From the NCBI RefSeq assembly GCF_947499845.1, contig NZ_CANMPM010000008.1, forward strand, positions 1 to 64,000: 64,000 nt of DNA, in the 5' to 3' direction. The notes below the pieces were generated by a model. The model was not told the origin of the DNA. It saw nothing but the letters and a program-made list of their open reading frames with translations, and made no database searches. The position numbers and the translations under genes are program-made. The first letter of the stretch is position 1, and each line of letters starts with the position of its first letter. This DNA comes from an uncultured Pseudokineococcus sp. GTDB taxonomy: Bacteria > Actinomycetota > Actinomycetes > Actinomycetales > Quadrisphaeraceae. Positions 7,493 to 17,140 of the stretch are shown in pieces.

Positions 7493-10400
7493 GTGAGCTC
7501 CAGCACATCACCGCCGCGACGCCGCGGCGCGCTCCTGCCCGCCGTCGTCGTCGTCGTGGTCCTCGTCGGCCTGGTCGTGGCCGCGAGCCAGGTCGTCACC
7601 GAGTACGGGTGGTTCTCCCAGCTCGGCTTCGCCGAGGTCTACACCACGAGGCTGCTCACCCAGGGCGCGCTCTTCGCCGTCGGCGGCCTCCTCATGGCCG
7701 TCGCCGTCCTCGTCAGCCTCCGCGTGGCCTACCGCTCGCGCCCGGTGTACGCGCCGGTCGACGCCGAGTCGGCGAACCTCGACCGCTACCGCGAGAGCCT
7801 CGAGCCGCTGCGCCGCCTCCTCTCGGTGGCCGTGCCGGTCGTCCTCGGCCTCTTCGCGGGGTCGGCGGCGTCGGCCCAGTGGGAGCAGGTGCTGCTCTTC
7901 CTCAACGCGGAGCCCTTCGGCGCCGAGGACCCGATCTTCGGCACCGACGTCGGCTTCTGGGTCTTCACGCTGCCGTTCCTCGGGTTCCTCATCTCCTTCC
8001 TCACGGCGGTCGTGCTCCTGGCCGGCATCGGCGCGGCCCTCGTGCACTACCTCTACGGCGGCCTGCGGCTGCAGGGCCAGGGCCCCCGGACGACGCCGAC
8101 GGCCCGCGTGCAGCTGTCGGTGAGCGCCGGGCTCCTCGTGCTCCTGCAGGCCGGCTCCTACTGGCTCGACCGGTACAGCACGCTGACCGACGGCAGCGGC
8201 CGCTTCCTCGGCGCCACCTACACGGGCGTCAACGCCGAGATCCCGGGTCGCACGATCCTCGCGGTCATCGCGCTGCTCGTGGCCGTGCTCTTCGTCGTCA
8301 CGGCCTTCCGCGGCAGCTGGCGGCTGCCCGCGCTCGGCGTCGTCGTCATGCTCGCCTCCGCGGTCGTCGTGGGCGGCGTGTACCCCTACGTCGTCCAGCG
8401 CTTCCAGGTGGACCCGAGCGCCCAGACCCGCGAGGCGCCGTACCTGCAGCACAACATCGACGCGACCCGCGCCGCCTTCGACGTGGACACCACCGAGGTG
8501 ACCAACTACCAGGCGAGCACGCAGGCCGAGGCGGGCGCGCTGCGCGACGACGCCGAGACCACCGCGAACATCCGCGTGCTCGACCCGGCGATCGTCCAGC
8601 CGGCGTTCCAGCAGGACCAGCGGCAGCGGCAGTACTACACGTTCTCCGACCCGCTGGACGTCGACCGCTACGAGATCGACGGGCAGGTCGAGGACGCCGT
8701 CATCGGCGTGCGCGAGCTCGACCTCTCCGGCCTGTCGGGCGGCCAGCAGAACTGGGTGAGCACCGCCACGATCTTCACGCACGGGTACGGCGTGGTGGCG
8801 GCCTACGGCAACCAGCGCGGCGAGGGCGGCCTGCCCGCCTACTTCCAGTCCGGCATCAACACGCCGGGCGCGCTCGGCGACTTCGAGCCGCGCATCTACT
8901 TCGGGCAGAACTCGCCGGAGTACTCGATCGTCGGCGCGCCCGAGGGCACCGAGCCCCGCGAGGTGGACTACCCGACCGACGACGAGGGCGGCGACGGCGT
9001 CGCCAACAACACCTACTCCGGCGACGGCGGCCCGTCGGTCGGCTCGTGGTGGCAGCGGCTCCTCTACGCCGTGAAGTTCCAGGAGCAGAACATCCTCCTG
9101 TCGGACGCCCTCAACAGCGAGAGCCAGATCCTCTACGACCGCGACCCGCGCGAGCGCGTCGGCAAGGTCGCCCCCTTCCTCACCCTCGACGGCGACCCGT
9201 ACCCGGCCGTCGTCGACGAGCGCGTCGTCTGGATCGTCGACGGCTACACGACGAGCAACGAGTACCCCTACTCCCAGCGGCAGACGCTGCAGGACGTCAC
9301 GGTGGACAGCCAGACCGCCGGCCTCACCGGCTCGGCCGCGGCGGCGGGGCAGGGGGCGCAGACCCTCACGGCGCTCCCGCCCGAGGAGGTCAACTACATC
9401 CGCAACTCGGTCAAGGCGACCGTGGACGCCTACTCGGGCGAGGTCGTGCTGTACGCCTGGGACGAGCAGGACCCGGTGCTGCGGGCGTGGGAGTCGGTCT
9501 TCCCCGACGCCCTCACGCCGGTGTCGGAGATGAGCGAGGACCTCCTCGACCACGTGCGCTACCCCGACGACCTGTTCAAGGTGCAGCGCAGCGTCCTCGG
9601 GGCCTACCACGTGACCAACCCGGCGGTGTTCTTCCAGAACAGCGACCGCTGGCAGATCCCGGACGACCCGACGGCCGACGTGCCCGAGGGCGTGCGGCCG
9701 CCCCTGCAGCCCGCCTACTACCTGACGCTGCAGATGCCCGGGCAGGAGGACCCGGCGTTCTCGCTGACGTCGTCCTACATCCCGAGCTCGGACGCGGACG
9801 CCAGCAACATCCTCACGGGCTTCCTCGCGGTGGACGGCGACGCCGGGGGCGGCGGGGCCGGGCAGGTGGCCGAGGGGTACGGGCAGCTGCGGCTGCTGCA
9901 GCTGCCGCGCAACCTCGTCATCAACGGGCCGGGGCAGGTGCAGAACGACTTCGACGCCGACCCGACCATCTCCACCGAGCTCAACCTGCTGAGCCAGAAC
10001 AACACCGACGTGGCGTTCGGCAACCTCCTCACCCTCCCGGTGGGCGGCGGGCTCCTCTACGTGCAGCCGGTCTACGTGCAGAGCTCCGGCGGCACGCAGA
10101 TCCCGCGCCTGCAGTACGCGCTCGTGTCCTTCGGCAGCGAGATCGGCTTCGCCCAGACCCTCGACGAGGCGCTCAACCAGGTCTTCGGCGGCGACTCGGG
10201 CGCGACCGCGGGTGACGCCGGCGCCGGCGGGGACGCCCCGGTCACCCCGCCGGCGGAGGGCGGGGGCGGCACGCCCGCTCCGTCCGGCGCCCAGGAGCAG
10301 CTGGCCCAGGCCCTGCAGGACGCGCAGGCGGCGCTGCAGGCCGGCCAGCAGGCGCTCGCCGACGGCGACTTCGCCACCTACGGCGAGCAGCAGGACGCCC

Positions 10401-10549
10401 TGTCCGAGGCCGTCACTCGAGCCCTGCAGGCGCAGGGGCAGGTCGACGCCGCCACCGGTGCCGACGCGACGGCGCAGGACGGCTCCACCCCGGCGCCGAC
10501 GGCGACGGCGACGGCCACCGCGCCGGCCGAGGGCACCGCGGGCGGGTGA
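7493..10549 (+). CDS. UPF0182 (COG1615) family large membrane protein
   Basis: Protein of 1018 residues. Seven hydrophobic segments are visible in the first third (one at about residues 14-32, then pairs up to about 305), followed by a very large extracytoplasmic region. The tail after about 900 is rich in Pro, Ala and Gln, with an ALQDAQAALQAGQQAL helix and a TATATA end. The family is nearly universal in actinobacteria and functionally uncharacterised. GTG at 7493 has a GAGAGG-like Shine-Dalgarno about 8 bp upstream; the open frame continues leftward over ylbL only as a shadow. Confidence 0.88.
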   Translation: MSSSTSPPRRRGALLPAVVVVVVLVGLVVAASQVVTEYGWFSQLGFAEVYTTRLLTQGALFAVGGLLMAVAVLVSLRVAYRSRPVYAPVDAESANLDRYRESLEPLRRLLSVAVPVVLGLFAGSAASAQWEQVLLFLNAEPFGAEDPIFGTDVGFWVFTLPFLGFLISFLTAVVLLAGIGAALVHYLYGGLRLQGQGPRTTPTARVQLSVSAGLLVLLQAGSYWLDRYSTLTDGSGRFLGATYTGVNAEIPGRTILAVIALLVAVLFVVTAFRGSWRLPALGVVVMLASAVVVGGVYPYVVQRFQVDPSAQTREAPYLQHNIDATRAAFDVDTTEVTNYQASTQAEAGALRDDAETTANIRVLDPAIVQPAFQQDQRQRQYYTFSDPLDVDRYEIDGQVEDAVIGVRELDLSGLSGGQQNWVSTATIFTHGYGVVAAYGNQRGEGGLPAYFQSGINTPGALGDFEPRIYFGQNSPEYSIVGAPEGTEPREVDYPTDDEGGDGVANNTYSGDGGPSVGSWWQRLLYAVKFQEQNILLSDALNSESQILYDRDPRERVGKVAPFLTLDGDPYPAVVDERVVWIVDGYTTSNEYPYSQRQTLQDVTVDSQTAGLTGSAAAAGQGAQTLTALPPEEVNYIRNSVKATVDAYSGEVVLYAWDEQDPVLRAWESVFPDALTPVSEMSEDLLDHVRYPDDLFKVQRSVLGAYHVTNPAVFFQNSDRWQIPDDPTADVPEGVRPPLQPAYYLTLQMPGQEDPAFSLTSSYIPSSDADASNILTGFLAVDGDAGGGGAGQVAEGYGQLRLLQLPRNLVINGPGQVQNDFDADPTISTELNLLSQNNTDVAFGNLLTLPVGGGLLYVQPVYVQSSGGTQIPRLQYALVSFGSEIGFAQTLDEALNQVFGGDSGATAGDAGAGGDAPVTPPAEGGGGTPAPSGAQEQLAQALQDAQAALQAGQQALADGDFATYGEQQDALSEAVTRALQAQGQVDAATGADATAQDGSTPAPTATATATAPAEGTAGG

Positions 10550-10616
10550 CGGGAGCGGTCGGCGGTCGCCCGAGCGGTGACCGCCGACCGCGTCGCCGGG
10601 TCACCGGCGCGCGGAT

Positions 10617-10645
10617 TTGGCGACGCGGGGGACCCCGCGTAGTGT
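10617..10645 (+). promoter_or_regulatory. Promoter of first initiator tRNA
   Basis: TTGGCG (10617-10622) and TAGTGT (10640-10645) are separated by exactly 17 bp and lie 11 bp before the tRNA 5' end, a good housekeeping-sigma promoter. Confidence 0.75.
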
Positions 10646-10656
10646 TCCTCGTGCGA

Positions 10657-10733
10657 CGCGGGGTGGAGCAGTTCGGTAGCTCGCTGGGCTCATAACCCAG
10701 AGGTCGCAGGTTCAAATCCTGCCCCCGCTACCA
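10657..10733 (+). tRNA. tRNA-fMet (CAT), copy 1
   Basis: A 77-nt cloverleaf with encoded CCA. The anticodon CAT is at 10691-10693. The 5' C opposite T72 leaves the first acceptor pair unpaired, and the anticodon stem carries three consecutive G:C pairs, both features of the initiator tRNA rather than elongator Met. Confidence 0.95.
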
Positions 10734-10738
10734 CGAGG

Positions 10739-10774
10739 CGAAGGGCCCCGGACCGACAGGTCCGGGGCCCTTCG
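10739..10774 (+). terminator. Hairpin terminator after tRNA-fMet copy 1
   Basis: A perfect stem (CGAAGGGCCCCGGACC with its complement, loop GACA) directly follows the tRNA, without a long U-tract, as usual at this GC content. Confidence 0.75.
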
Positions 10775-10825
10775 TCGTCCGCGGTGCAGGTCGCACGGGT
10801 CGGCACGACCACGGCCGCCGGTGGT

Positions 10826-10854
10826 TTGGCCTGCGGCCGGTCATGACGTACCGT
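10826..10854 (+). promoter_or_regulatory. Promoter of second initiator tRNA
   Basis: TTGGCC (10826-10831) and TACCGT (10849-10854) with 17-bp spacing, placed 11 bp before the second tRNA just as in copy 1, although the surrounding sequence differs. Confidence 0.7.
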
Positions 10855-10865
10855 CGCTGCCACGA

Positions 10866-10942
10866 CGCGGGGTGGAGCAGCTCGGTAGCTCGCTGGGCTC
10901 ATAACCCAGAGGTCGCAGGTTCAAATCCTGCCCCCGCTACCA
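10866..10942 (+). tRNA. tRNA-fMet (CAT), copy 2
   Basis: Identical to copy 1 except for one D-loop base (CTCGG instead of TTCGG). The CCA is encoded. The 209-bp offset between copies and the separate promoter show an old tandem duplication of the transcription unit. Confidence 0.95.
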
Positions 10943-10948
10943 CGAGGC

Positions 10949-10980
10949 GGAGGCCCCGGACCGACAGGTCCGGGGCCTCC
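10949..10980 (+). terminator. Hairpin terminator after tRNA-fMet copy 2
   Basis: Stem GGAGGCCCCGGACC / GGTCCGGGGCCTCC with a GACA loop, related to the terminator of copy 1 but with compensating changes at the base of the stem. Confidence 0.75.
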
Positions 10981-11027
10981 GTCGTCCCGGGGCGCGGCGG
11001 CTCGCGACCGGCTCTAGCGTCGAGGGC

Positions 11028-12491
11028 ATGTCCGACGCCACGACGCCCCCGCCCACCGTCTTCGTCCTCTACGGCGCCACGGGCGACCTCGCCCGGCGCA
11101 TGGTGCTGCCGGCCTTCTACGACCTGGCGTGCCGCGGGCTCATGCCGGAGGACTGGCGCCTCGTCGGCAACGGCCGCGGCGACGTGGCGCACGAGGACTT
11201 CCGCGGCCACGTCCGCGAGGTCCTCGAGGAGTTCGGCCCGCACCCGGACGAGGGCCCGTGGGACGAGTTCTCCTCGCGCCTGCTGTTCGCCGGCGGCGGC
11301 TTCAAGACCGACGACCCGGGGAGCCTCCTCGACGTCATCGCGCACGCCCGGTCGGACATGCGCGGGGACACGGGGGAGCGGGCCAACCTCGTGCACTACC
11401 TGGCGATCCCGCCGAAGGCCTTCCCCGAGACCACCCGCGCCATCGGCGAGCACGACCTCGCCGACGGCGCCACCGTCGTCTACGAGAAGCCCTTCGGCAC
11501 CTCCCCGGACGACTTCGCCGAGCTCGACCACCTCGTGCACGAGGTGCTCGACGAGCAGCAGGTCTTCCGCATCGACCACTTCCTCGGCAAGGAGGGCACG
11601 CAGGACCTGCACGTCCTGCGCTTCGGCAACGCGCTGTTCGGCTCGGCGTGGAGCCGGGACGTCGTCGAGCAGGTGCAGGTCGACGTGCCCGAGTCGCTCG
11701 ACGTCGCCGACCGCGCCGAGTTCTACGACGCCACGGGCGCCGTGCTCGACATGCTCGTGACCCACCTGTTCCAGGTGACGGCGGAGGTGGCCATGGAGCC
11801 GCCCGCGTCGAGCTCCGCGGAGGACCTGCAGGCGGCCCGCGAGGAGGTCCTGGCGGCGGTGCGCCCGCTGTCGAAGGACGACGTCGTCCTCGGGCAGTTC
11901 GAGGGCTACCGCGACATCGAGGGCGTCGACGACGACTCCACCACGGACACCTTCGTGGCGGCGCGGGTGTGGGTGGACACCGACCGCTGGCACGGCGTCC
12001 CGTTCCTCCTGCGCACCGGCAAGCGCATGGGCGGCGACGCCCAGCGCGTCAGCCTCGTGCTGCGCCGCCCGGACCCGACGCCGCTCACCCACCTGCCCGA
12101 GGGCGGGGACGTGCTGACCTTCGACCTGGCCGGGCCGGGGGCCCTCGACGTCGGTCTCGTGCTCAAGAAGCCGGGGCCGGAGATGGCCCTCACCGCGACG
12201 TCGGCGCACCTCTCGCTCACCGACGTCGAGGGCGGGCACCTGCTGCCCCCCTACGCGGCGCTGCTGCTCGACGTGCTGCGGGGCGACCGCTCGCTGTTCA
12301 CCAGCTCCGAGGGGCTCGCGAGCGCCTGGTCGCGCGTCCGGCCGCTCCTGGAGGACCGCCCCGAGGTGCAGCCCTACGCGCCCGGCTCGTGGGGCCCGGC
12401 GGCGGCCGACGAGCTCGCGGGTCCGCGCGGCTGGCTCGTCGGCGCCGACGAGCGGCGGGGCGAGCACGGCGAGGACGACGCCGGCTCCTGA
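11028..12491 (+). CDS. zwf: Glucose-6-phosphate 1-dehydrogenase
   Basis: Protein of 487 residues, normal for G6PD. It oxidises glucose 6-phosphate with NADP+ to 6-phosphogluconolactone, the entry step of the oxidative pentose phosphate pathway. The nucleotide motif GATGDLARR (16-24), the YEKPFG segment (152-157) and the active-site RIDHFLGKE (181-189) are intact. ATG at 11028 sits 7 bp after TAGCGT (11015-11020), so the mRNA is probably leaderless. The gene stands alone between the initiator tRNAs and a strong terminator, not in the tal/pgi/opcA cluster often seen, so it may be a second isozyme. Confidence 0.92.
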   Translation: MSDATTPPPTVFVLYGATGDLARRMVLPAFYDLACRGLMPEDWRLVGNGRGDVAHEDFRGHVREVLEEFGPHPDEGPWDEFSSRLLFAGGGFKTDDPGSLLDVIAHARSDMRGDTGERANLVHYLAIPPKAFPETTRAIGEHDLADGATVVYEKPFGTSPDDFAELDHLVHEVLDEQQVFRIDHFLGKEGTQDLHVLRFGNALFGSAWSRDVVEQVQVDVPESLDVADRAEFYDATGAVLDMLVTHLFQVTAEVAMEPPASSSAEDLQAAREEVLAAVRPLSKDDVVLGQFEGYRDIEGVDDDSTTDTFVAARVWVDTDRWHGVPFLLRTGKRMGGDAQRVSLVLRRPDPTPLTHLPEGGDVLTFDLAGPGALDVGLVLKKPGPEMALTATSAHLSLTDVEGGHLLPPYAALLLDVLRGDRSLFTSSEGLASAWSRVRPLLEDRPEVQPYAPGSWGPAAADELAGPRGWLVGADERRGEHGEDDAGS

Positions 12492-12512
12492 CGCCCAGAC
12501 GTCGGAGACCAG

Positions 12513-12557
12513 ACGCACGACGGCCCGGCCCCTCGCGGGGGCCGGGCCGTCGTGCGT
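12513..12557. terminator. Strong terminator after zwf
   Basis: A near-perfect 20-bp stem (ACGCACGACGGCCCGGCCC and complement) with a short loop, located between the convergent zwf and DUF6480-like genes, so it can serve both strands. Confidence 0.8.
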
Positions 12558-12590
12558 CGTGGTGCGTGCCGGTCAGCGCGGCGAGACCGC

Positions 12591-12821
12591 TCAGCTGGGC
12601 CAGGCGGCGCGCACGAGCAGGAAGAGGACGAAGAGGAAGACCAGCGCCACGATGGCGATCGGGATGGCCTTGTTGACGGCGCCGGAGGGCTCCTTCGCCT
12701 CGTGCGCCGAGAGCCCCGACGTCCCGGCCTCCGAGGGCGGCGTGTCGCCCGGGCGGACGCCGTTCCCCTCCTCGAGGCCGGGGGTGTCCGACGGGTCCGG
12801 GTCTGCGCTGGGTGTGGTCAC
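12591..12821 (-). CDS. Small C-tail-anchored protein, DUF6480-like
   Basis: Protein of 76 residues. The N-terminal half is Pro/Asp/Thr-rich with DPDPSDTPGLEEGNGVRPGD, a pattern I associate with the actinobacterial DUF6480 family. The C-terminal half is one membrane helix (about 51-72). Function unknown. GTG at 12821 starts VTTPSADP. The gene follows hisN by 26 bp on the same strand and may be cotranscribed. Confidence 0.65.
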   Translation of the reverse strand: MTTPSADPDPSDTPGLEEGNGVRPGDTPPSEAGTSGLSAHEAKEPSGAVNKAIPIAIVALVFLFVLFLLVRAAWPS

Positions 12822-12847
12822 CCGCCCAGTCTGCGCAGCCGGGCGGC

Positions 12848-13705
12848 TCAGCGCGCGGCGGGGTCCGGCGTCGTCGTCGCCCCCGCGGGCCGGGGCGCCA
12901 GGGCCGCGAGGACCCGGTCGTGCAGCAGCCCGTTGGTGGCGACGGCGCTGCCGCCGTGCGGCCCGTCCTCGCCCGTGAGCGAGGTGAAGCGGCCCCCAGC
13001 CTCGGTGACGACCGGCACGAGGGCCGCCATGTCGTGCAGCGCCAGCTCGGGCTCGCAGGAGACGTCGACGGCCCCCTCGGCGACGAGCACGTGCGACCAG
13101 AAGTCGCCGTAGGCGCGGGTGCGCCAGACGGTGCGGGTGAGGTCGAGGACGGGCTCGAGGAGGTCGCGCTCCTCCCACCCGCCGAGGCTCGAGTAGGAGA
13201 GCGAGGCGTCGGCGAGGTCGTCGACGGCCGAGACGTGCAGCGCCCGGGCCGACGAGAGCGACCGGCCCGTCCACGCGCCCGTGCCGGTGCCGGCCCACCA
13301 GCGGCGGCCCAGCGCCGGCGCCGACACGACGCCCACGACGGGCTCGCCGTCGACGAGCAGCGCCAGCAGGGTCGCCCACACGGGCACGCCGCGGACGAAG
13401 TTCTTCGTGCCGTCGATGGGGTCGACGACCCACTGCCGCGAGCCGCTGCCGGTGGCGCCGCCCTCCTCGCCGAGCACGGCGTCGCGGGGGCGGGTGCGGG
13501 CCAGCTGCGCGCGCACCAGCTCCTCGGCGCTGCGGTCGGCGTCGGTGACGGGGGTCAGGTCGGGCTTGGCCTCGACGGCGAGGTCGAGGGCCCCGAAGCG
13601 GGACGTCGTCAGGGCGTCGACGGCGTCGACGACGACGTGCGCGAGGCGGAGGTCGTCGTCGACCCCGCGGGCGCGGCGCAGGCTCTCGGCCGAGGTGGGG
13701 CTCAC
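12848..13705 (-). CDS. hisN: Histidinol-phosphatase (inositol monophosphatase family)
   Basis: Protein of 285 residues in the IMPase-like fold. Metal-binding motifs are visible: GEEGG at 79-83 and DPIDGTKNF at 95-103, plus a C-terminal [10 protein letters not shown] segment. In actinobacteria the HisN subgroup removes phosphate from L-histidinol phosphate in histidine synthesis; the GTKNF form and the position behind aroA and rsgA favour that over inositol phosphatase. The GTG start at 13705 overlaps the rsgA stop (GTGA). Confidence 0.82.
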   Translation of the reverse strand: MSPTSAESLRRARGVDDDLRLAHVVVDAVDALTTSRFGALDLAVEAKPDLTPVTDADRSAEELVRAQLARTRPRDAVLGEEGGATGSGSRQWVVDPIDGTKNFVRGVPVWATLLALLVDGEPVVGVVSAPALGRRWWAGTGTGAWTGRSLSSARALHVSAVDDLADASLSYSSLGGWEERDLLEPVLDLTRTVWRTRAYGDFWSHVLVAEGAVDVSCEPELALHDMAALVPVVTEAGGRFTSLTGEDGPHGGSAVATNGLLHDRVLAALAPRPAGATTTPDPAAR

Positions 13706-14886
13706 GGGCCGGACGCTACCGGGGGCGCGCCGGGGTGCTCCGGCGGCTCGCGCCGCCGCTCGCGGGCCGCGGCGTCGCGCGCCGCCCCGGCGGCCGCCTC
13801 CTCGCCGCTGCGGCTGCGCAGGAGGCGGCGCAGCGACGCCAGGCGGGCGGGGCCGGCCTCCCCGGCGGCGCCGGAGGCGGCCCAGGCGTCGAGCGCGCAC
13901 TCGGGCTCGTCGTGGGTGCAGCCCCGGGGGCAGTCGTCGCTGCCGGGCTCGAGGTCCGGGAAGGCCGCCAGCAGCGAGCCGGGGCGCACGTGCGCGAGGC
14001 CGAAGGAGCGGACGCCCGGCGTGTCGACGACCCAGCCCTCGGGCGGTCCGCCCGCGGGACCGGGCAGCCGCAGCGCCAGCGCGGAGGAGGACGTGTGCCG
14101 GCCCCGCCCCGTGACGTCGTTGACGCGCCCCGTCGCGCGGCCCGCGTCGGGCACGAGAGCGTTGACGAGGGTCGACTTCCCGACGCCCGAGTGCCCCACG
14201 AGGACGGTGGTGCGGCCTCGCAGCCGCTCGCGGAGCTCGGCCAGGCCGGCGGCGTCGTGGCGCGGGGGCGCGTCGCCCTCCGTGCCCCTCCTGCCGTCCG
14301 TGACCCCCGTGCCGCCGGTCGCGGCGCGGCGCAGCACGACGGCCGGCGTGTCCAGGGCGGCGTAGGCCTCCAGGAGCGTCGCGGGGTCGGCGAGGTCGCC
14401 CTTGGTGACGACGAGGAGGGCGTCCATGCCGGCGTCGAGGGCGGCCACGAGGCAGCGGTCGACCAGGCCCGTCCGCGGCGCCGGGTCGGCCGCGGCGACG
14501 ACGACCGCCAGCTGGTCGGCGCCCGCGACGAGGACCCGCTCCACGGGGTCGTCGTCGTCGGCCGAGCGGCGCAGGACCGTGCGGCGCTCGTCGACCCGCA
14601 CGACCCGGGCCAGGGTGTCCGGCGCGCCGCTCGTGTCGCCGACGAGGTGCACCCGGTCCCCGACGACCACGCCGGCCCGTCCGAGCTCGCGCGCCTTGAC
14701 GGCGGTGACCTCGACCTCCTGGGCGGTGTCCTCGCCGACGAGGACGGTGGAGCGGCCGCGGTCGACGGTGAGCACCCGGCCGGGGACGGCGTCCGCGTGG
14801 CGGGGCCGCTCCTTCGTGCGCGGCCGCGAGCCGCGGGGGTTCGGCCGCGTCCGGACGTCGTCCTCGTCCGGCACCCGGCGGCTCAC
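13702..14886 (-). CDS. rsgA: Ribosome small-subunit-dependent GTPase A
   Basis: Protein of 394 residues. An OB-fold region (about 35-105) precedes a circularly permuted GTPase domain: TKGD (G4) at 161-164 comes before the P-loop GHSGVGKST (231-239) and DTPGVRSFG (G3). The C-terminal zinc motif [12 protein letters not shown] is present. RsgA matures the 30S subunit and hydrolyses GTP on it. The loop between G4 and the P-loop has a polar insert (about 190-212). GTG at 14886 overlaps the aroA stop as GTGA, and its own stop overlaps the hisN start the same way. Confidence 0.92.
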   Translation of the reverse strand: MSRRVPDEDDVRTRPNPRGSRPRTKERPRHADAVPGRVLTVDRGRSTVLVGEDTAQEVEVTAVKARELGRAGVVVGDRVHLVGDTSGAPDTLARVVRVDERRTVLRRSADDDDPVERVLVAGADQLAVVVAAADPAPRTGLVDRCLVAALDAGMDALLVVTKGDLADPATLLEAYAALDTPAVVLRRAATGGTGVTDGRRGTEGDAPPRHDAAGLAELRERLRGRTTVLVGHSGVGKSTLVNALVPDAGRATGRVNDVTGRGRHTSSSALALRLPGPAGGPPEGWVVDTPGVRSFGLAHVRPGSLLAAFPDLEPGSDDCPRGCTHDEPECALDAWAASGAAGEAGPARLASLRRLLRSRSGEEAAAGAARDAAARERRREPPEHPGAPPVASGP

Positions 14887-16220
14887 CGGGCGGCCGCCCC
14901 GCTCGCGGTCCCGCCCGCTCCGCCCGGTCCGGTGCCGTCGAGCATGCCGGTCCACAGGTCGACGAAGCCGGGGAGCGTCTTCGCCGTCGTCTCCACGTCC
15001 TCGACGACGAGGTCCGGGACGCGCAGGCCGAGGACGGCGGCGGCCTGGGCGATGCGGTGGTCGGCGTAGGTGCGCACGAGGTCGCCGTGCAGCGGCCGCG
15101 GACGGACGACGAGGCCGTCCTCGGTCTCCTCGGCGCGCCCTCCGAGCCGCTCGACCTCGCGCACGAGCGCGGCCAGGCGGTCCGTCTCGTGCCCGCGCAG
15201 GTGGGCGACCCCGCGGATGCGCGTGGGCGTCGAGGCCAGGGCGGCCAGCGCGACGACGACGGGCACGAGCTCGCCGGCCTCGTGCAGGTCCACGTCGACG
15301 CCGAAGAGCTCACCGCCGCGGACGACGAGGCCCTCGCGGTCGAGGGACACCTCGGCGCCCATCTCGTCGAGGAGGTCGCGCAGGGCGTCGCCGGCCTGCG
15401 TCGTGTGCTGCGGCCAGCCGAGGACGCGCACGCGCCCGCCGGTGACCGCGGCGGCGGCGAGGAAGGGCGCCGCGCTGGACAGGTCGGGCTCGACCTGGAC
15501 GTCGAGGGCGGCCACCGGGCCCGGCCGCACCGCCCACGTGTCGGGCTCGGAGTCGTCGACGTCGACGCCGACGTCGCGGAGCGTCTCGACCGTCATGGCC
15601 ACGTGCGGCTGGCTGGGCAGCGGCGGGCCGGCGTGCCGGACGACGAGCCCCTCGGCGTAGCGCGGGGCGGCGAGCAGGAGGCCGGAGACGAACTGGCTGG
15701 AGGCGCCGGCGTCGATGGTGACCGCGCCGCCGCGGACGGCGCCGCGGCCGTGGACGACCATCGGCAGGGCGCCGCCCGGCGCGTCCTCGACGTCGACGCC
15801 CAGGGCGCGCAGCGCGTCGACGACGGGCGCCATGGGGCGCTCCCGGGCGCGGGGGTCGCCGTCGAGGCGGACGTCGCCGTCGGCGAGGGCGGCGAGCGGC
15901 GGCACGAAGCGCATGACGGTGCCCGCGAGGCCCACGTCGACGGCGCCGCCGCGCAGCCGCTCGGCCGGCTCGACGACCCAGTCGACGCTCCCGGCGCCGG
16001 CCGCCCCCTCCACCTCGCGCACGCGGGCGCCGAGGGCTTCCAGCGCACCCGCCATGAGGCGGGTGTCGCGCGAGACGAGGGGGGAGCGCAGCCGCGAGGG
16101 GCGGTCGGCGAGCGCCGCGACGACGAGGTAGCGGTTCGTCAGCGACTTCGACCCGGGGAGTGACACGACGGCGTCGACGGGGCCGGGCGCGGTCGGGGCG
16201 GGCCACCGGGAGAGCTCCAT
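14883..16220 (-). CDS. aroA: 3-phosphoshikimate 1-carboxyvinyltransferase (EPSP synthase)
   Basis: Protein of 445 residues, standard length. It joins phosphoenolpyruvate to shikimate 3-phosphate in the shikimate pathway. The N-terminal [12 protein letters not shown] block (substrate-binding Lys/Ser/Arg), the LAGTVMRF segment and [14 protein letters not shown] are diagnostic. The ATG at 16220 lies 7 bp after TACGCT (complement of 16228-16233), so the start is probably leaderless. It is first in the tightly coupled aroA-rsgA-hisN run, a common actinobacterial arrangement located near sigR. Confidence 0.93.
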   Translation of the reverse strand: MELSRWPAPTAPGPVDAVVSLPGSKSLTNRYLVVAALADRPSRLRSPLVSRDTRLMAGALEALGARVREVEGAAGAGSVDWVVEPAERLRGGAVDVGLAGTVMRFVPPLAALADGDVRLDGDPRARERPMAPVVDALRALGVDVEDAPGGALPMVVHGRGAVRGGAVTIDAGASSQFVSGLLLAAPRYAEGLVVRHAGPPLPSQPHVAMTVETLRDVGVDVDDSEPDTWAVRPGPVAALDVQVEPDLSSAAPFLAAAAVTGGRVRVLGWPQHTTQAGDALRDLLDEMGAEVSLDREGLVVRGGELFGVDVDLHEAGELVPVVVALAALASTPTRIRGVAHLRGHETDRLAALVREVERLGGRAEETEDGLVVRPRPLHGDLVRTYADHRIAQAAAVLGLRVPDLVVEDVETTAKTLPGFVDLWTGMLDGTGPGGAGGTASGAAAR

Positions 16221-16352
16221 GCCCGCCAGCGTAGGGAAGGACGGGGCGGGGACCGCCTCCGGTGACGGCCGTGAGCAGGGGCGGACGGCGCCGCGGTGGT
16301 CGCCGGGCGGCGGACGGTCACGCCGGCGGCGTCGTCGCGGCCCTCCCGGGAC

Positions 16353-16391
16353 GCCGACGGCCCGGCCCCCGAGGGGGACCGGGCCGTCGGC
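16353..16391. terminator. Terminator after doxX-like gene
   Basis: A long GC stem (GCCGACGGCCCGG and complement, short GAG loop region) 16 bp beyond the DoxX stop, within the 187-bp gap that also holds the aroA promoter. Confidence 0.7.
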
Positions 16392-16407
16392 GGGCGGGAG
16401 CGGTGGG

Positions 16408-16965
16408 TCAGACGCCGACCTTGGAGCCGACGCGGTGACCGGCGAGGCGCGCCTCGCGGTCCACGGTGTGCGCGGCGTGCCGGGCCTCGCGGCGGGCGAG
16501 CTTCGCCGCGCCGCGGGAGGCGCGCGAGGCGTCCTTGGCGGCCCGCCTGCCGCGCCACCCGAGGCCGGGGCGGCCCTCGGTGTCGACGACCGAGACGAGC
16601 GCGGCGCCGACGAGGCCGAGGTCCTTGAGGAAGAGGGTGCGCTGGGCCTTGCGCTCCTCGCCCTGCACCTTCCAGAAGGCGTGCTCGGCGACGGTCGAGG
16701 GCGCCATGCTCACGGCCATCACGAGGGCGGAGGCGCGCGGCAGTCGCCCGAGGCCGAACAGGAGGCCGGACACGGCCATGGCGGCGCCGTCGACGCGGAC
16801 GACGGTGGCGACGTCGCGGTCGCCGAGCGAGAGGGGCTCGCGGACGCGATCGACGACGGGCGACCAGGCCGCGGCGCGCTCGGGCGCCTTGCGGGCGAGC
16901 TGGACACCCTGGTCGACGAAGGCGGCGGCGAGCAGCGGTCGGGCGAGTCGTCGCATGATCGTCAT
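16408..16965 (-). CDS. DoxX-family membrane protein
   Basis: Protein of 185 residues. The first 110 residues show the DoxX pattern: an N-terminal MRRLARPLLAAAF helix, the LGDRD segment, an internal helix (AMAVSGLLFGLG) and the FWKVQGEERKAQRTLFLKDLGLVGAALVS block. The last 50 residues form a basic tail. The family is linked to thiol and redox homeostasis in mycobacteria, which fits its place beside the SigR locus, but the role here is inferred. ATG at 16965 was chosen; an ATG three codons inside (16956) is also possible. Confidence 0.8.
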   Translation of the reverse strand: MTIMRRLARPLLAAAFVDQGVQLARKAPERAAAWSPVVDRVREPLSLGDRDVATVVRVDGAAMAVSGLLFGLGRLPRASALVMAVSMAPSTVAEHAFWKVQGEERKAQRTLFLKDLGLVGAALVSVVDTEGRPGLGWRGRRAAKDASRASRGAAKLARREARHAAHTVDREARLAGHRVGSKVGV

Positions 16966-17075
16966 GGGCGGTGGTCTACCGCATGACGGCTCCCCGGGCC
17001 ACGCGGGAGCGAGCGCCCCCGGCGAGGCGGCAGGGCGGTGCGGGGGCCGCCGGCGGGGAACGGCCGGGGCGGGCG

Positions 17076-17140
17076 TCGGGGGAGCGGCCCGGGGGAGCGG
17101 CCCGGGGGAGCGGCCCGGGGGAGCGGCCCGGGGGAACACC
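17076..17140. repeat. 13-bp tandem repeat upstream of the sigma gene
   Basis: Four consecutive copies of the 13-mer CCGGGGGAGCGGC (first base of copy 1 is T) run from 17076 to 17127, followed by a degenerate fifth unit, CCGGGGGAACACC (17128-17140). The -35 element of the putative SigR-type promoter lies inside that last unit. Confidence 0.85.

Noticed and set aside
10413-10902. Short minus-strand frames spanning the tRNA-fMet genes
   Set aside because: Their peptides are simply tRNA sequence read backwards; no SD and no conservation expected.
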